From assembly GCF_023703325.1 (NCBI RefSeq), contig NZ_JAMQGM010000034.1:1-37859 (forward strand): 37,859 nt of DNA. The letters are read 5' to 3'. This document shows, piece by piece, positions 30,946 through 37,859 of this stretch (the first letter of the stretch is position 1; each line of letters starts with the position of its first letter). Under the pieces are notes generated by a model. That model did not search any database, was not told where the DNA came from, and was given only the letters and a program-made list of their open reading frames with translations. The DNA comes from Streptomyces meridianus (GTDB lineage: Bacteria > Actinomycetota > Actinomycetes > Streptomycetales > Streptomycetaceae). The translations under genes and the position numbers were made by a program.

Positions 30946-32640
30946 ATGGTCCAGCGCATGTCCCGCATGATGCTCAAGACTCTGCGCGACGACCCGGCCG
31001 ATGCCGAGACCGCCAGCCACAAGCTGCTGGTCCGCGCCGGGTATGTCCGCCGATCGGCCGCAGGCATCTGGACCTGGCTGCCTCTGGGCAAGAAGGTCCT
31101 GGAGAACGTCTCCCGCGTGGTCCGTGAGGAGATGGACGCCATCGGCGGCCAGGAGGTGCTGCTCCCGGCGCTGCTGCCGAAGGAGCCCTACGAGACCAGC
31201 GGCCGCTGGGAGGAGTACGGCGAGCTGCTCTTCCGCCTCAAGGACCGCAAGGGCGGCGAGTACCTGCTCGGTCCGACGCACGAGGAGATCTTCACCCAGG
31301 TCGTGAAGGACCAGTGCTCGTCCTACAAGGACCTGCCGGTCATCCTCTACCAGATCCAGACCAAGTACCGGGACGAGGCCCGCCCCCGCTCCGGCGTGCT
31401 GCGCGGCCGCGAGTTCCAGATGAAGGACTCGTACTCCTTCGACACGGACGACGAGGGCCTGTCCGAGTCCTACCGGCTGCACCGTGAGGCGTACACCCGG
31501 ATCTTTGAGCGGCTCGGCTTCGACTACCGGATCGTCTCGGCCGTCTCCGGTGCCATGGGAGGTTCGGCGTCCGAGGAGTTCCTGGCCCCGGCAGCCGCCG
31601 GCGAGGACACCTTCGTCGACTGCCCGGCCTGCGACTACGCCGCCAACACCGAAGCGGTCACCACGGTCGTGGCGCCGGTCGCCCCGGTCGAGCACCTCCC
31701 GGTCGAGGAGCTGGACACCCCGGACACCCCGACCATCGAGACCCTGGCCGCGCACCTGGACGTCCCGGCCTCGGCCACGCTGAAGAACCTGCTGGTCAAG
31801 GTCGACGGCGTGATCACCGCCGTCGGTGTGCCCGGTGACCGCGAGGTCGACCTCGGCAAGCTGGGCGAGCACCTCGCCCCGGCTGTCGTCGAGCTGGTGA
31901 CCGCCGACGACTTCGCCGGCCGCCCGGAGCTGGTCCGCGGCTACGTCGGACCGCAAGGACTGGCGGGCGAGGCGTTCGAGTACATCGCCGACCCCCGCGT
32001 CGCGTCCGGCACGTCCTGGGTGACCGGGGCGAACAAGGAGGGCAAGCACGCCCGCAACGTGGTGTGCGGCCGCGACTTCGAGGTGGACCGCTACCTGGAC
32101 GTCGTCGTCGTCGAGCCGGGCGACCCCTGCCCGAAGTGCGGTACCGGGCTGGAGATCGGCCGGGCCATCGAGATCGGCCACATCTTCCAGCTGGGCCGCA
32201 AGTACGCCGACGCCTTCGAGCTCGACGTGCTGGGCCGGGAGGGCAAGCCGGTCCGCGTCACCATGGGCTCGTACGGCATCGGCGTCTCCCGCGCCGTTGC
32301 GGCGCTGGCCGAGCAGACCGCCGACGACCAGGGCCTGTGCTGGCCGCGCGAGGTCGCACCGGCGGACGTCCACGTCGTCGCGGCGGGCAAGGCGCGTCAG
32401 ACCGAGATGGCTCTCGAGGTCGCCGAGAAGCTCCAGGCCCTCGGTGTGCGCGTGCTCGTCGACGACCGGGCCGGAGTCTCGCCCGGCGTGAAGTTCACCG
32501 ACGCCGAGCTCATCGGCGTACCGACGATCCTCGTCGTCGGACGGCGCGCAGCCGAGGGCGTGGTCGAGCTCAAGGACCGCCGGACCGGTGAGCGCGAGCA
32601 ACTGCCGCTCGACGACGCACTGGCCCGCCTGGGGCGCTGA
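30946..32640 (+). CDS. proS: Prolyl-tRNA synthetase, bacterial type with editing insertion
   Basis: The protein is 564 residues from an ATG seven bases after AGGAG. Class II motifs are present: GPTHEEIFTQ (109-118), motif 2 RDEARPRSGVLRGREFQMKD (142-161), and motif 3 around MGSYGIGVSRAVAAL. The YbaK-like INS editing domain that removes alanine from tRNA-Pro lies between (about 235-390: LKNLLVKVDGVITAVGVPGD). The end is the anticodon-binding domain (DVHVVAAGKARQ, GVPTILVVGRRAA). It charges tRNA-Pro in the cytoplasm. It seems to be transcribed alone, with an inverted repeat in front and a near-perfect terminator behind. Confidence 0.97.
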   Translation: MVQRMSRMMLKTLRDDPADAETASHKLLVRAGYVRRSAAGIWTWLPLGKKVLENVSRVVREEMDAIGGQEVLLPALLPKEPYETSGRWEEYGELLFRLKDRKGGEYLLGPTHEEIFTQVVKDQCSSYKDLPVILYQIQTKYRDEARPRSGVLRGREFQMKDSYSFDTDDEGLSESYRLHREAYTRIFERLGFDYRIVSAVSGAMGGSASEEFLAPAAAGEDTFVDCPACDYAANTEAVTTVVAPVAPVEHLPVEELDTPDTPTIETLAAHLDVPASATLKNLLVKVDGVITAVGVPGDREVDLGKLGEHLAPAVVELVTADDFAGRPELVRGYVGPQGLAGEAFEYIADPRVASGTSWVTGANKEGKHARNVVCGRDFEVDRYLDVVVVEPGDPCPKCGTGLEIGRAIEIGHIFQLGRKYADAFELDVLGREGKPVRVTMGSYGIGVSRAVAALAEQTADDQGLCWPREVAPADVHVVAAGKARQTEMALEVAEKLQALGVRVLVDDRAGVSPGVKFTDAELIGVPTILVVGRRAAEGVVELKDRRTGEREQLPLDDALARLGR

Positions 32641-32650
32641 ACGACGCAGC

Positions 32651-32684
32651 TGCTCTGGGGGGCCCGGCCTGGCCCCGCAGAGCA
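32651..32684. terminator. Bidirectional terminator between convergent proS and kinase-fold gene
   Basis: A 14-bp stem with one mismatch (32651-32664 with 32671-32684) encloses a 6-base loop. It starts 11 bases after the proS stop and lies just before the end of the opposing gene. Confidence 0.8.
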
Positions 32685-32700
32685 CCTCGGCGGGGTGCGT

Positions 32701-33639
32701 TCACAGCCAGCCCGCGTACTCCAGCAGCAGCGCGCCCTCCCGCGCGCGGCCCTCGGCGATGAGCCGGGTGCCCGAATCGACGGCCCGGAACAGGGCCCAG
32801 GCCCGCAGCCGTTCGCCGTCCACCTCGAGCGAGTCGGCGAGCCGCACGATGCGCCGCCGGGCCGAGGACGCTCCCGCCGAGGCGGCGACCAGGTCCTCCA
32901 TCCGGTCCCGGACCAGCCGGGCCAGGTCGTAGGCGCGCTCGCCGACCAGGGGTTCCGGGCCGACGGCCAGCCAGGGCATGCGGTCGGCCGAGAGCACCTT
33001 CCCCTGCCGGAAGCGTCCGTGCAGCAGGAACATCTCGGACGGGTCGGCCGTCAGCCGGTCCCGGGCCGCGAGCGCCTCGTCGACCAGTGGCCCGAGGTCG
33101 GCGGCCTCCGGCCGGTCCGCCGCGGCCCGCATCCGGCCCGCGGCCCGCGCCGTGCACTCGGCCACGGTCTCGAACGGATGGTCCTCCGGCGGTTCCACCC
33201 ACAGCCGACGCACCGTGCCCGCTGCCTCCAGCAGGGCCTTCGCGTCCGGCAGCGCACTCAGCGACACCTCGCCGTGCAGCCGTTCCAGCAGCAGCGCGCC
33301 CGCGTCGGGATCGACGTCCAGCAGCCGCACGGCTCCCCAACCGTTCCAGTGCGCCAGGGCGGCTTCCTCCCGCAGGCCGCGGGCCGAGGGCGGCAGGAGT
33401 TTCAGGGCCGCGGCCTCACCGTCGGCACGCCGGACGAGCACCACCAGGCTGCTGCGCCCGCCCGGCGCCTGCACCCGCTCGGCCGTCAGTTCCCAGCGGT
33501 CCAGCAACCCCCCTGCCAAGGAGGGCAGTTGCTCGAGCCACAGCGCGTCGGCGCTTCCCGGTGCCGCCGCGAGTGCCTGGACCAGCCGTCGCGGAGCCCG
33601 GAGGCCGGCGGCGCCCTCCGGCTGTGCTGCTGAACCCAT
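32701..33639 (-). CDS. Aminoglycoside-phosphotransferase-fold protein with degraded active site (probable pseudokinase)
   Basis: The protein is 312 residues. The overall pattern is that of the APH(6)/streptomycin-6-kinase-like family: GEAAALKLLPP with Lys80 (ATP lysine), LREEAALAHW with Glu92, ALLLERLHGEVS (hinge), and the late PEPLVGERAYDLARLVRDR block. The catalytic segment that in the family reads HGDxxxxN is here HGRFRQGK (207-214), with Arg209 for the catalytic Asp and Lys214 for the metal-binding Asn. The later metal aspartate (DPKPLVGD-type) is Gly227. The frame is intact, with no stop or frameshift. So it probably binds ligand or nucleotide without phosphotransfer, as a regulator or scaffold. 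Location beside proS and rimP-nusA is the only context. Start (ATG) has only a weak upstream A/G stretch. Confidence 0.8.
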   Translation of the reverse strand: MGSAAQPEGAAGLRAPRRLVQALAAAPGSADALWLEQLPSLAGGLLDRWELTAERVQAPGGRSSLVVLVRRADGEAAALKLLPPSARGLREEAALAHWNGWGAVRLLDVDPDAGALLLERLHGEVSLSALPDAKALLEAAGTVRRLWVEPPEDHPFETVAECTARAAGRMRAAADRPEAADLGPLVDEALAARDRLTADPSEMFLLHGRFRQGKVLSADRMPWLAVGPEPLVGERAYDLARLVRDRMEDLVAASAGASSARRRIVRLADSLEVDGERLRAWALFRAVDSGTRLIAEGRAREGALLLEYAGWL

Positions 33640-33680
33640 CCTCCTGCTGTCCCCTTCCCGCGCTGGGCCGTGGCGTGCCG

Positions 33681-34241
33681 TCAGAGCGAGTCCGGCGTGC
33701 CGCTCGTGGATCCGGGCGGGGAGGCGGACTCGGACCGTTCGGCGAGTCCAGGGAAGGCTACGCTGCGGCCCCGCCAGCGCACCGCCCGGACCGCCGCCTC
33801 CCGCAGGGCCGACGCGGCGTCACGGCGCAGCGAGCCGTTCGAGGCCTGCACGAGGTCGGCGTAGACGCCGGCGACCCGGTCCTCGAGTTCGGCGGCGAGC
33901 CGGGCGGCCGCGGCCGCGTCCGGTACCGGGAAGGGCATGGCATAGGCGGCGGCGGACGCCTCGGGCCGGCCGCCGAGGCGGCGCACGGCGCGGTGCATCG
34001 CGTCCCGGCGGGCCCGGTGGGCGTCGCAGCCGGAGCGCGCCTCCGCACGGCGGTCGTCGTCGATGCGGCCCCCCACGACGCCGTAGCCGTAGACGACGGC
34101 GTGTTCGGCGCGCAGGGCCGCCTGGGCCGCTTCGAGCGTTCCCGAGTCGGGTGTGCCCGCCCGGCCGGTGGTGCCGGAGCTGCCGTGTGCCGTCATGTCC
34201 GCACCCTTCGCTGCTGCCCGGATCCGCTTCGAACCGCCCAT
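33681..34241 (-). CDS. DUF4439 ferritin-like helical protein
   Basis: The protein is 186 residues from the ATG at 34241, whose first base directly follows the stop of the upstream lipoprotein gene. GGAGGG lies seven bases before it, inside that gene, so this start is favoured over the ATG 15 codons later (34196). The protein is strongly helical, with LEAAQAALRAEHAVVYGYG near the front, a His/Arg-rich CDAHRARRDAMHRAVRRLGG, and later LEDRVAGVYADLVQ. This matches the DUF4439 ferritin-like family. No signal peptide is visible. Whether it binds metal is unknown: glutamates and histidines are present but a full diiron set cannot be assigned with confidence. It is co-translated with the lipoprotein. 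Confidence 0.8.
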   Translation of the reverse strand: MGGSKRIRAAAKGADMTAHGSSGTTGRAGTPDSGTLEAAQAALRAEHAVVYGYGVVGGRIDDDRRAEARSGCDAHRARRDAMHRAVRRLGGRPEASAAAYAMPFPVPDAAAAARLAAELEDRVAGVYADLVQASNGSLRRDAASALREAAVRAVRWRGRSVAFPGLAERSESASPPGSTSGTPDSL

Positions 34242-34802
34242 TCAGCTGCCCTCCGTCAGGAGGTACGCGTGTGCCGCCCCGGCCGCGGCGACCGATGCCA
34301 GCACCCGTGCGACTTCCGGCGGGGCGTCCAGCAGCGCGGCCGAGCGGGTGTCGGCCAGCCGGCGCTCGGCGCCCGCCAGTTCGGCGACGGCCTTCTTCTC
34401 GTCGCCGGGAATCTCCGGGGCCTCGGGGCCGGCCGCGCGGGCCGTGGAGCCCGGGGAGACGGAGGACGGGACGGACGGTGAAGCGGGGCCCCGGGAATTC
34501 CCGAACGCCTTGGCATGCCGGGCGACTTCGTCCCTCAGCGGCCGGAGCCGGCCGGCCAGCGCGGGATGTGCGTCGAGGGTCGCGTCGTAGCGCTCCAGCA
34601 GCGTCAGGCTCTCCCGGGCGGAACGTGTACGGAGTGCGCGGGCCGCCGCCTCGCCCCGCCGCTGCGCGGCGCTGCTGCCTTCGTCCGAGCAGGCGGAGAG
34701 CAGGGCTGCGGCGGATCCGGCCGTACAGAGAACCGCCACGCGGTTGAGGACGGTCCTTCGGGGCGGCCCGGCCGGGGCCCGCGACGGCATGGGAAGCGGC
34801 AC
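34242..34802 (-). CDS. Putative lipoprotein, helical
   Basis: The protein is 186 residues from a GTG at 34802 with AGGA a few bases upstream; an ATG four codons later has no ribosome-binding site. The signal region has RR near the start (PPRRTVLNR), a hydrophobic stretch, and the lipobox LLSAC with Cys38. The mature protein is rich in alanine and charged residues, with helices such as LTLLERYDATLDAHPAL. A proline/serine linker (about 105-130) follows, and the end ARVLASVAAAGAAHAYLL resembles the last helix of ferritin-like folds. Function is unknown. It is first of a pair with the DUF4439 gene (stop and start adjacent) and divergent from rimP. Confidence 0.75.
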   Translation of the reverse strand: MPLPMPSRAPAGPPRRTVLNRVAVLCTAGSAAALLSACSDEGSSAAQRRGEAAARALRTRSARESLTLLERYDATLDAHPALAGRLRPLRDEVARHAKAFGNSRGPASPSVPSSVSPGSTARAAGPEAPEIPGDEKKAVAELAGAERRLADTRSAALLDAPPEVARVLASVAAAGAAHAYLLTEGS

Positions 34803-35058
34803 GGTTCACATCCTGTGGGACAAGGGCCGGTGAGCTGGGGGCCTGTGGGCATGCGGGGACCGGCCGACGTGGCATGCGGCCCGGAGGGACGACCTTGATC
34901 AGCTGCGGATGAGAGTACCTGCGCGTCCACCCCGGGTTGACGACCGGCTCGTTCCACGCCGGGGGCGGGCGGCGGCATCACCGCCCGCAACCGGATACCC
35001 TTTCCTCTGGACACGCGCCCACCCCCACAACAGCACACGCGGCCGAGGAGTCACCCGG

Positions 35059-35583
35059 ATGAGCACCACCCAGAGCGAGAGGCTGCGCGGACTGCTCGAA
35101 CCGCTGGTCATCGCCCGAGAGCTGGACCTGGAAGAGATCGAGGTGACCCCGGCCGGGAAGCGCCGTGTGCTCCGCGTCGTGGTGGATTCCGACGAGGGTG
35201 TGCAGTTGGACGCGTGTGCCGAACTCAGCCGGGAGATCTCCGCGCTGCTCGACGAGTCGGACGTGATGGGCGGGGCCCCGTACGTCCTGGAGGTCACGTC
35301 CCCCGGCGCCGAGCGCCCGTTGTCCGAGCTGCGGCACTACCGCCGGGCGATGGGACGTCTGATCAGGCTTCAGCTGGCCGAGGGCGGTGAGCTGGTCGCG
35401 CGGATCACCGGTGTCGACGACGCGGGGCTCGACCTCGAGGTGCCGGGTGTGAAGGGCCGCAAGGCGACGGCCCGTCGGCTGGACTTCGCCGGCATTGCCA
35501 AGGCGCGCGTGGAAATCGAGTTCAACCGCAAGGCCGGCCCCGCGGGCGGGGACACGGCCGACGGAAGCCAGAAGGAGGCGTAG
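35059..35583 (+). CDS. rimP: Ribosome maturation factor RimP
   Basis: The protein is 174 residues from the ATG at 35059 with GAGGAG nine bases upstream. The RimP N-terminal domain has VDSDEGVQLDACAELSREIS and YVLEVTSPGAERPL; the C-terminal Sm-like domain follows (about 90-155, VARITGVDDAGLDLEV). It assists maturation of the 30S subunit. It opens the conserved rimP-nusA-ylxR-infB block. A TACCCT hexamer at 34996-35001 is a possible -10 element. nusA begins two bases after its stop codon. Confidence 0.96.
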   Translation: MSTTQSERLRGLLEPLVIARELDLEEIEVTPAGKRRVLRVVVDSDEGVQLDACAELSREISALLDESDVMGGAPYVLEVTSPGAERPLSELRHYRRAMGRLIRLQLAEGGELVARITGVDDAGLDLEVPGVKGRKATARRLDFAGIAKARVEIEFNRKAGPAGGDTADGSQKEA

Positions 35584-35585
35584 CC

Positions 35586-36596
35586 GTGGACATCGACATG
35601 AGTGCCCTGCGGGGCCTGGTGCGCGAAAAGGACATCTCGTTCGACCTGCTGGTCGAGGCGATCGAAGCGGCGCTCCTCATCGCCTACCACCGCACCGAGG
35701 GAAGCCGCCGTCAGGCCCGGGTCGAGCTGGACCGCAACACCGGGCACGTCACGGTGTGGGCCAAGGAGGACCGGGCCGACCTCGAGGAGGGCGCCGAGCC
35801 GCGCGAATTCGACGACACACCGTCGGGCTTCGGCCGGATCGCCGCGTCCACGGCCAAGCAGGTCATTCTGCAGCGGCTGCGGGACGCCGAGGAGGAGATC
35901 ACCTTCGGTGAGTACGCCGGCCGCGAGGGCGACGTGGTCGCCGGTATCGTCCAGCAGGGCAAGGACCCGAAGAACGTGCTCGTCGACATCGGCAGGCTCG
36001 AGGCGATCCTGCCCGTGCAGGAGCAGGTGCCGGGCGAGGAGTACCCGCACGGCACGCGGCTGCGGACGTACGTCGTCCGGGTGGTCAAGGGCGTGCGGGG
36101 CCCGTCGGTGACGCTCTCGCGCACCCACCCCAATCTGGTGAAGAAGCTGTTCGCCATGGAGGTGCCGGAGATCGCGGACGGTTCGGTGGAGATCGCTGCC
36201 ATCGCCCGTGAGGCCGGCCACCGCACCAAGATCGCTGTGCGGTCGATGCGGTCGGGCCTGAACGCCAAGGGGGCCTGCATCGGTCCGATGGGCGGACGGG
36301 TGCGCGCCGTGATGGCCGAGCTGAACGGCGAGAAGATCGACATCGTGGACTGGTCGGACGACCCGGCCGAGCTCGTGGCCCACGCGCTCTCGCCCGCACG
36401 GGTGAGCAAGGTCGAGGTGGTCGATGCGGCAGCCCGCTCGGCCCGGGTCACGGTGCCCGACTACCAGCTCTCACTGGCGATCGGCAAGGAAGGCCAGAAT
36501 GCGCGGCTGGCCGCACGGCTCACGGGCTGGCGGATCGACATCCGCCCGGACACCGAGCCGCAGCAGGGCGCCGGACCTGCACACAGCCCGGAATAA
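35586..36596 (+). CDS. nusA: Transcription termination/antitermination factor NusA
   Basis: The protein is 336 residues with a GTG start nine bases after AAGGAGG. The N-terminal RNA-polymerase-binding domain (about 1-105) precedes an S1 domain (about 110-185, EGDVVAGIVQQGKDPKNVLVD) and two KH domains, with the GPMG loop at 233-236 and the GKEG loop at 300-303. There are no acidic C-terminal repeats, as is normal for Actinobacteria. NusA controls pausing, termination and antitermination. It is translationally close to rimP and 58 bases before ylxR. Confidence 0.97.
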   Translation: MDIDMSALRGLVREKDISFDLLVEAIEAALLIAYHRTEGSRRQARVELDRNTGHVTVWAKEDRADLEEGAEPREFDDTPSGFGRIAASTAKQVILQRLRDAEEEITFGEYAGREGDVVAGIVQQGKDPKNVLVDIGRLEAILPVQEQVPGEEYPHGTRLRTYVVRVVKGVRGPSVTLSRTHPNLVKKLFAMEVPEIADGSVEIAAIAREAGHRTKIAVRSMRSGLNAKGACIGPMGGRVRAVMAELNGEKIDIVDWSDDPAELVAHALSPARVSKVEVVDAAARSARVTVPDYQLSLAIGKEGQNARLAARLTGWRIDIRPDTEPQQGAGPAHSPE

Positions 36597-36654
36597 GGAA
36601 CTGGCGTTCGGACATTACCCCCACAAGGGTGAGGTCGGTGCGCGGGAGGTAGAC

Positions 36655-36978
36655 TTGAGCACGTCTGGCCGGACGCACGTCCGCGCATGCCCTGAGCGAA
36701 CCTGTGTGGGATGCCGGGAGCGAGCGGCCAAGGCCGATCTGCTGCGTGTGGTGCTGGTCGATGGTGAATGTCTCCTTGATCAGCGCGGTACGCTGCCCGG
36801 CCGGGGTGCCTATGTGCACCCCGTCACGGCATGCCTCGACCAGGCGGTGCGCCGCCGGGCGTTTCTCCGGGCCTTCAGGACCCGGGGCCCGCTCGGGACA
36901 ACGGAGCTCCGTCTCCGGGTCGAGCAAGCCGGTCAATCCGCCGCACCGAGCGGCACCGTAAGTGAACGGCACGGGTGA
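36655..36978 (+). CDS. ylxR: YlxR (DUF448, RnpM-like) RNA-binding protein
   Basis: The protein is 107 residues from a TTG at 36655, chosen because GGGAGG lies five bases before it and the family sequence starts soon after (PERTCVGCRERAAKADLLRV). The family end GRGAYVHP is present, followed by CLDQAVRRRAFLRAF. YlxR is a small nucleic-acid-binding protein; the B. subtilis homologue modulates RNase P. A tail of about 25 residues beyond the core (VEQAGQSAAPSG) is variable. The stop codon overlaps a GTG as GTGA, the first link of the unusual leader before infB. Confidence 0.92.
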   Translation: MSTSGRTHVRACPERTCVGCRERAAKADLLRVVLVDGECLLDQRGTLPGRGAYVHPVTACLDQAVRRRAFLRAFRTRGPLGTTELRLRVEQAGQSAAPSGTVSERHG

Positions 36979-37067
36979 CCGTGCGGTCAGGTACCTCGCG
37001 AGTCGGAAGTAGGTCGAGATTGCGATGAGCACTCGATGAGTACGCGATGAGTACGCCCATGAAGTAG
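36975..37067 (+). promoter_or_regulatory. Chain of overlapping mini reading frames in the infB leader
   Basis: A GTG overlapping the ylxR stop opens a 17-codon frame (36975-37028) whose TGA overlaps an ATG at 37025. That ATG opens MSTR-stop (37025-37039). Its stop overlaps the ATG of a second MSTR-stop (37036-37050), whose stop overlaps the ATG of MSTPMK-stop (37047-37067). Each junction of the last three is ATGA. All three reading frames are used in turn. The infB ribosome-binding site follows after 26 bases. The ATG frames have no strong ribosome-binding site. The sequence fact is certain; a role in translation is inference. Confidence 0.6.
37023..37055 (+). repeat. Three tandem 11-bp repeats in the infB leader
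   Basis: CGATGAGTACG occurs at 37034-37044 and 37045-37055, and CGATGAGCACT at 37023-37033. Since 11 is not a multiple of three, each copy shifts the reading frame, producing the start/stop overlaps described for the leader. Confidence 0.95.
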
Positions 37068-37104
37068 CGACGGTCCGGCGGAACCCGGACCTCAAAGGAG
37101 CGAA

Positions 37105-37859
37105 GTGGCTAAGGTCCGGGTATACGAACTCGCCAAGGAGTTCGGAGTTGAGAGCAAGGTCGTCATGGCCAAGCTCCAGGAACTCGGTGAATTCGTACGT
37201 TCGGCGTCCTCGACGATCGAGGCGCCTGTTGTTCGCAAGCTGACCGACGCTTTCCAGCAGGGCAACGGCTCCGGCCGCGCCGCTGGCAAGCCCGGCGCGC
37301 CCCGCAAGGCGGCGCCCTCCAAGCCGTCCGCCCCCACCCCGGGTGCGACGGCCCGTCCTGCTGCCCCCAAGCCCGGCGCGCCCAAGCCCGCCGCCGAGGC
37401 GCCGCAGGGCGGTGCCCCCGTGACGCCGGCCCCCGGGCCGCGTCCGACCCCGGGGCCCAAGGCACCGGCGCCGAAGCCTGCGCCGGCCAAGCCCGCGACC
37501 CCCGCTCCGGCCTCGCCGGAGTTCACGGCGCCTCCCGCCGGCCCCAAGCCCGGCGGTCGTCCCGCCCCGGCTCCCGGCGGCGGCTCTCCGCGTCCGGCGC
37601 GTCCTGCCGCACCCGGCCAGGGACGTGACCAGGGCGCCCGCCCCGGCGGCGCGGCGCGTCCCGGCGGTGAGCGCTCGGGTGCTCCGCGTCCCGGCGCTCG
37701 CCCGTCCGGCCCCCGTCCCGGCAACAATCCGTTCACCTCGGGTGGCAGCACCGGCATGGCCCGCCCGCAGGCGCCCCGTCCCGGCGGCGCTCCGCGTCCC
37801 GGCGGACCGGGTGCCCCGGGCGGCTCCGGCGGCCCGCGTCCGCAGGGCGGTCCCGGCGG
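37105..37859 (+). CDS. infB: Translation initiation factor IF-2, N-terminal part (3' end outside window)
   Basis: The GTG at 37105 follows AAAGGAG by four bases. The N-terminal domain is clear: MAKVRVYELAKEFGVESKVV, MAKLQELGEFVRSASSTIEAP, the IF2_N fold. From about residue 55 to the window end (residue 251) there is only a low-complexity linker of Pro, Gly, Ala, Arg and Lys with many PKPGAP, RPGG and PRPG blocks. Such linkers are normal for actinobacterial IF-2. The GTPase and C-terminal domains lie beyond the window. IF-2 places initiator tRNA on the ribosome. The gene follows ylxR after a 126-base leader with unusual structure. Confidence 0.97.
   Translation, partial: MAKVRVYELAKEFGVESKVVMAKLQELGEFVRSASSTIEAPVVRKLTDAFQQGNGSGRAAGKPGAPRKAAPSKPSAPTPGATARPAAPKPGAPKPAAEAPQGGAPVTPAPGPRPTPGPKAPAPKPAPAKPATPAPASPEFTAPPAGPKPGGRPAPAPGGGSPRPARPAAPGQGRDQGARPGGAARPGGERSGAPRPGARPSGPRPGNNPFTSGGSTGMARPQAPRPGGAPRPGGPGAPGGSGGPRPQGGPG

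Noticed and set aside
37300..37859. Repeats in infB as a possible separate repetitive element
   Set aside because: They are the in-frame Pro/Gly/Ala linker normal for actinobacterial IF-2.

Overview
The window is chromosomal DNA from a very GC-rich actinomycete, most likely a Streptomyces. Third codon positions are almost all G or C. GTG and TTG starts are common. The right end carries the actinobacterial core order proS ... rimP-nusA-ylxR-infB, with a short NusA that lacks C-terminal acidic repeats. I see no rRNA, tRNA, CRISPR array, transposase or integrase.

Left half (1-21135) is mainly polyamine and GABA catabolism. It opens with the 3' end of a PucR-type regulator. Next come a class III (putrescine/polyamine-type) aminotransferase and an Lrp/AsnC regulator, divergent from a gamma-aminobutyraldehyde-type dehydrogenase. 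After an adenosine deaminase/glycerophosphodiesterase pair and a DUF4190 membrane protein there is a five-gene operon: a second aminobutyraldehyde-type dehydrogenase followed by the complete spermidine/putrescine ABC importer potD-A-B-C. gabT, a full-length PucR regulator and a third aldehyde dehydrogenase (possible succinate-semialdehyde step) follow, interleaved with a PAP2 phosphatase and a membrane P-loop ATPase resembling VirD4/TraG coupling proteins. Together they could import polyamines and convert them through aminobutyraldehyde and GABA to succinate. Substrate assignments within the aldehyde dehydrogenase family are inference.

Middle (21327-25197): an acyl-CoA dehydrogenase closed by a strong hairpin, a vapBC-type toxin-antitoxin pair with an AT-rich inverted repeat in front, and an aminoglycoside-phosphotransferase-fold protein facing them.

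Right half (25198-37859) is housekeeping. dxr, rseP, ispG and a DUF4081/GNAT gene stand in the same order as dxr-rip1-gcpE-Rv2867c of Mycobacterium tuberculosis. A second GNAT gene and proS follow. A kinase-fold protein that has lost its catalytic residues and a lipoprotein/ferritin-like gene pair lie on the opposite strand. The window ends with rimP, nusA, ylxR and the 5' part of infB.

The most unusual feature is the ylxR-infB leader (36975-37067). An 11-bp repeat creates a chain of tiny reading frames, each overlapping the next by a start/stop ATGA. By a GTGA overlap the chain can be followed back to the ylxR stop codon. Other points for a second look are the degraded kinase next to proS, the orphan coupling-protein-like ATPase, the paired secreted/cytosolic helical proteins before rimP, and several perfect inverted repeats in control regions.
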